Of a stretch of 64,000 bases of DNA, positions 63,816-64,000 are shown in pieces. The stretch lies in contig JAHQIY010000003.1 in assembly GCA_019054805.1 (NCBI GenBank), forward strand, positions 3,472,001 through 3,536,000. The letters are read 5' to 3'. The DNA comes from Brachionus manjavacas. Its lineage: Eukaryota > Rotifera > Eurotatoria > Ploima > Brachionidae. Position numbers and translations under genes: made by a program. Position 1 is the stretch's first letter; each line of letters starts with the position of its first letter. Below the pieces are notes generated by a model. It saw only the letters and a program-made list of their open reading frames with translations, did not search any database and was not told the origin of the DNA.

Positions 63816-64000
63816 TTTTTATTTATTATTTATTTATTATTTATTTATTATTTATTTATTATTTATTTATTATTTATTTATTATTTATTTATTATTTATT
63901 TATTATTTATTTATTATTTATTTATTATTTATTTATTATTTATTTATTATTTATTTATTTATTATTTATTTATTTGTAAATCTGTACCGAGCTCCTTAAA
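63816..64000 (-). mobile_element. LINE family A 3' end with long 11-bp tail array
   Basis: Minus strand at the window edge reads TTTAAGGAGCTCGGTACAGA then TTTACAAATAAATAAAT, the LINE A 3' end, followed by about 14 units of AAATAAATAAT (63816-63977). The LINE body continues beyond the window. The frame across the array is meaningless. Confidence 0.75.

Noticed and set aside
63796-63999. 67-aa frame of repeated Tyr/Leu/Phe/Ile
   Set aside because: Translation of the 11-bp LINE tail array.
1-64000. CRISPR arrays, prokaryotic operons or ribosome binding sites
   Set aside because: No regular repeat-spacer structure; spliceosomal introns and metazoan genes show a eukaryotic nuclear genome.

Overview
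This is a very AT-rich, gene-poor, transposon-rich piece of an animal nuclear genome. The host genes are metazoan: TATA-binding protein, a PHOSPHO1/2-type phosphatase, a cilia/centrosome coiled-coil protein (SDCCAG8-like), an SLC35A4-like Golgi transporter, two 7TM receptors with large extracellular domains, and a coiled-coil protein with NZF zinc fingers. Introns are GT-AG and are either tiny (43-60 bp) or kilobases long and full of transposon remains. The composition, the somatomedin-B 7TM receptor and the mix of hAT, MULE, Tc1 and Jockey/CR1 remnants would suit a rotifer or another small spiralian. That assignment is inference and was not checked against any database.

Layout. 1-300: two LINE 3' ends. 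809-2372: a compact divergent pair, phosphatase (-) and TBP (+), separated by 96 bp. 4300-8216: wreckage of a hAT transposase and a LINE, bracketed by a 48-bp direct repeat. 9109-20435: a ten-exon minus-strand gene, reconstructed here with all splice phases agreeing, best read as SDCCAG8. Its two large introns hold LINE, MULE, hAT-like and foldback elements, including an apparently perfect 177-bp inverted repeat. 20.9-26.5 kb: transposon field (foldback, LINE, MULE, arrays of TGACA motifs at 22-23 bp spacing). 27.4-36.3 kb: a plus-strand gene with a coiled coil and two RanBP2/NZF fingers (TAB2/TAB3-like architecture), whose 7.5-kb intron holds hAT MITEs, an RTE-like LINE and a TA-flanked element. 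37.3-42.5 kb: two LINEs. 43.3-44.3 kb: SLC35A4. 44.9-48.0 kb: mariner and MULE fragments, a 13-bp minisatellite, palindromes and a hAT MITE. 48.2-50.1 kb: somatomedin-B/methuselah-type GPCR (-). 50.6-56.1 kb: transposon field with LINE A copies, a Tc1 element with ~400-bp terminal repeats and intron-containing transposases. 56.9-59.3 kb: a 787-aa class A-like GPCR (-). 59.6-64.0 kb: LINEs, a hAT domain fragment and a GGCC-rich hAT-type element with a clean 8-bp target duplication.

The host genes do not form a functional cluster. The only tight arrangement is the PHOSPHO/TBP divergent pair. The main interest is in the mobile-element architecture: several families can be defined from this window alone by terminal repeats plus target-site duplications. 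All gene identities rest on remembered family signatures, with no searches run.
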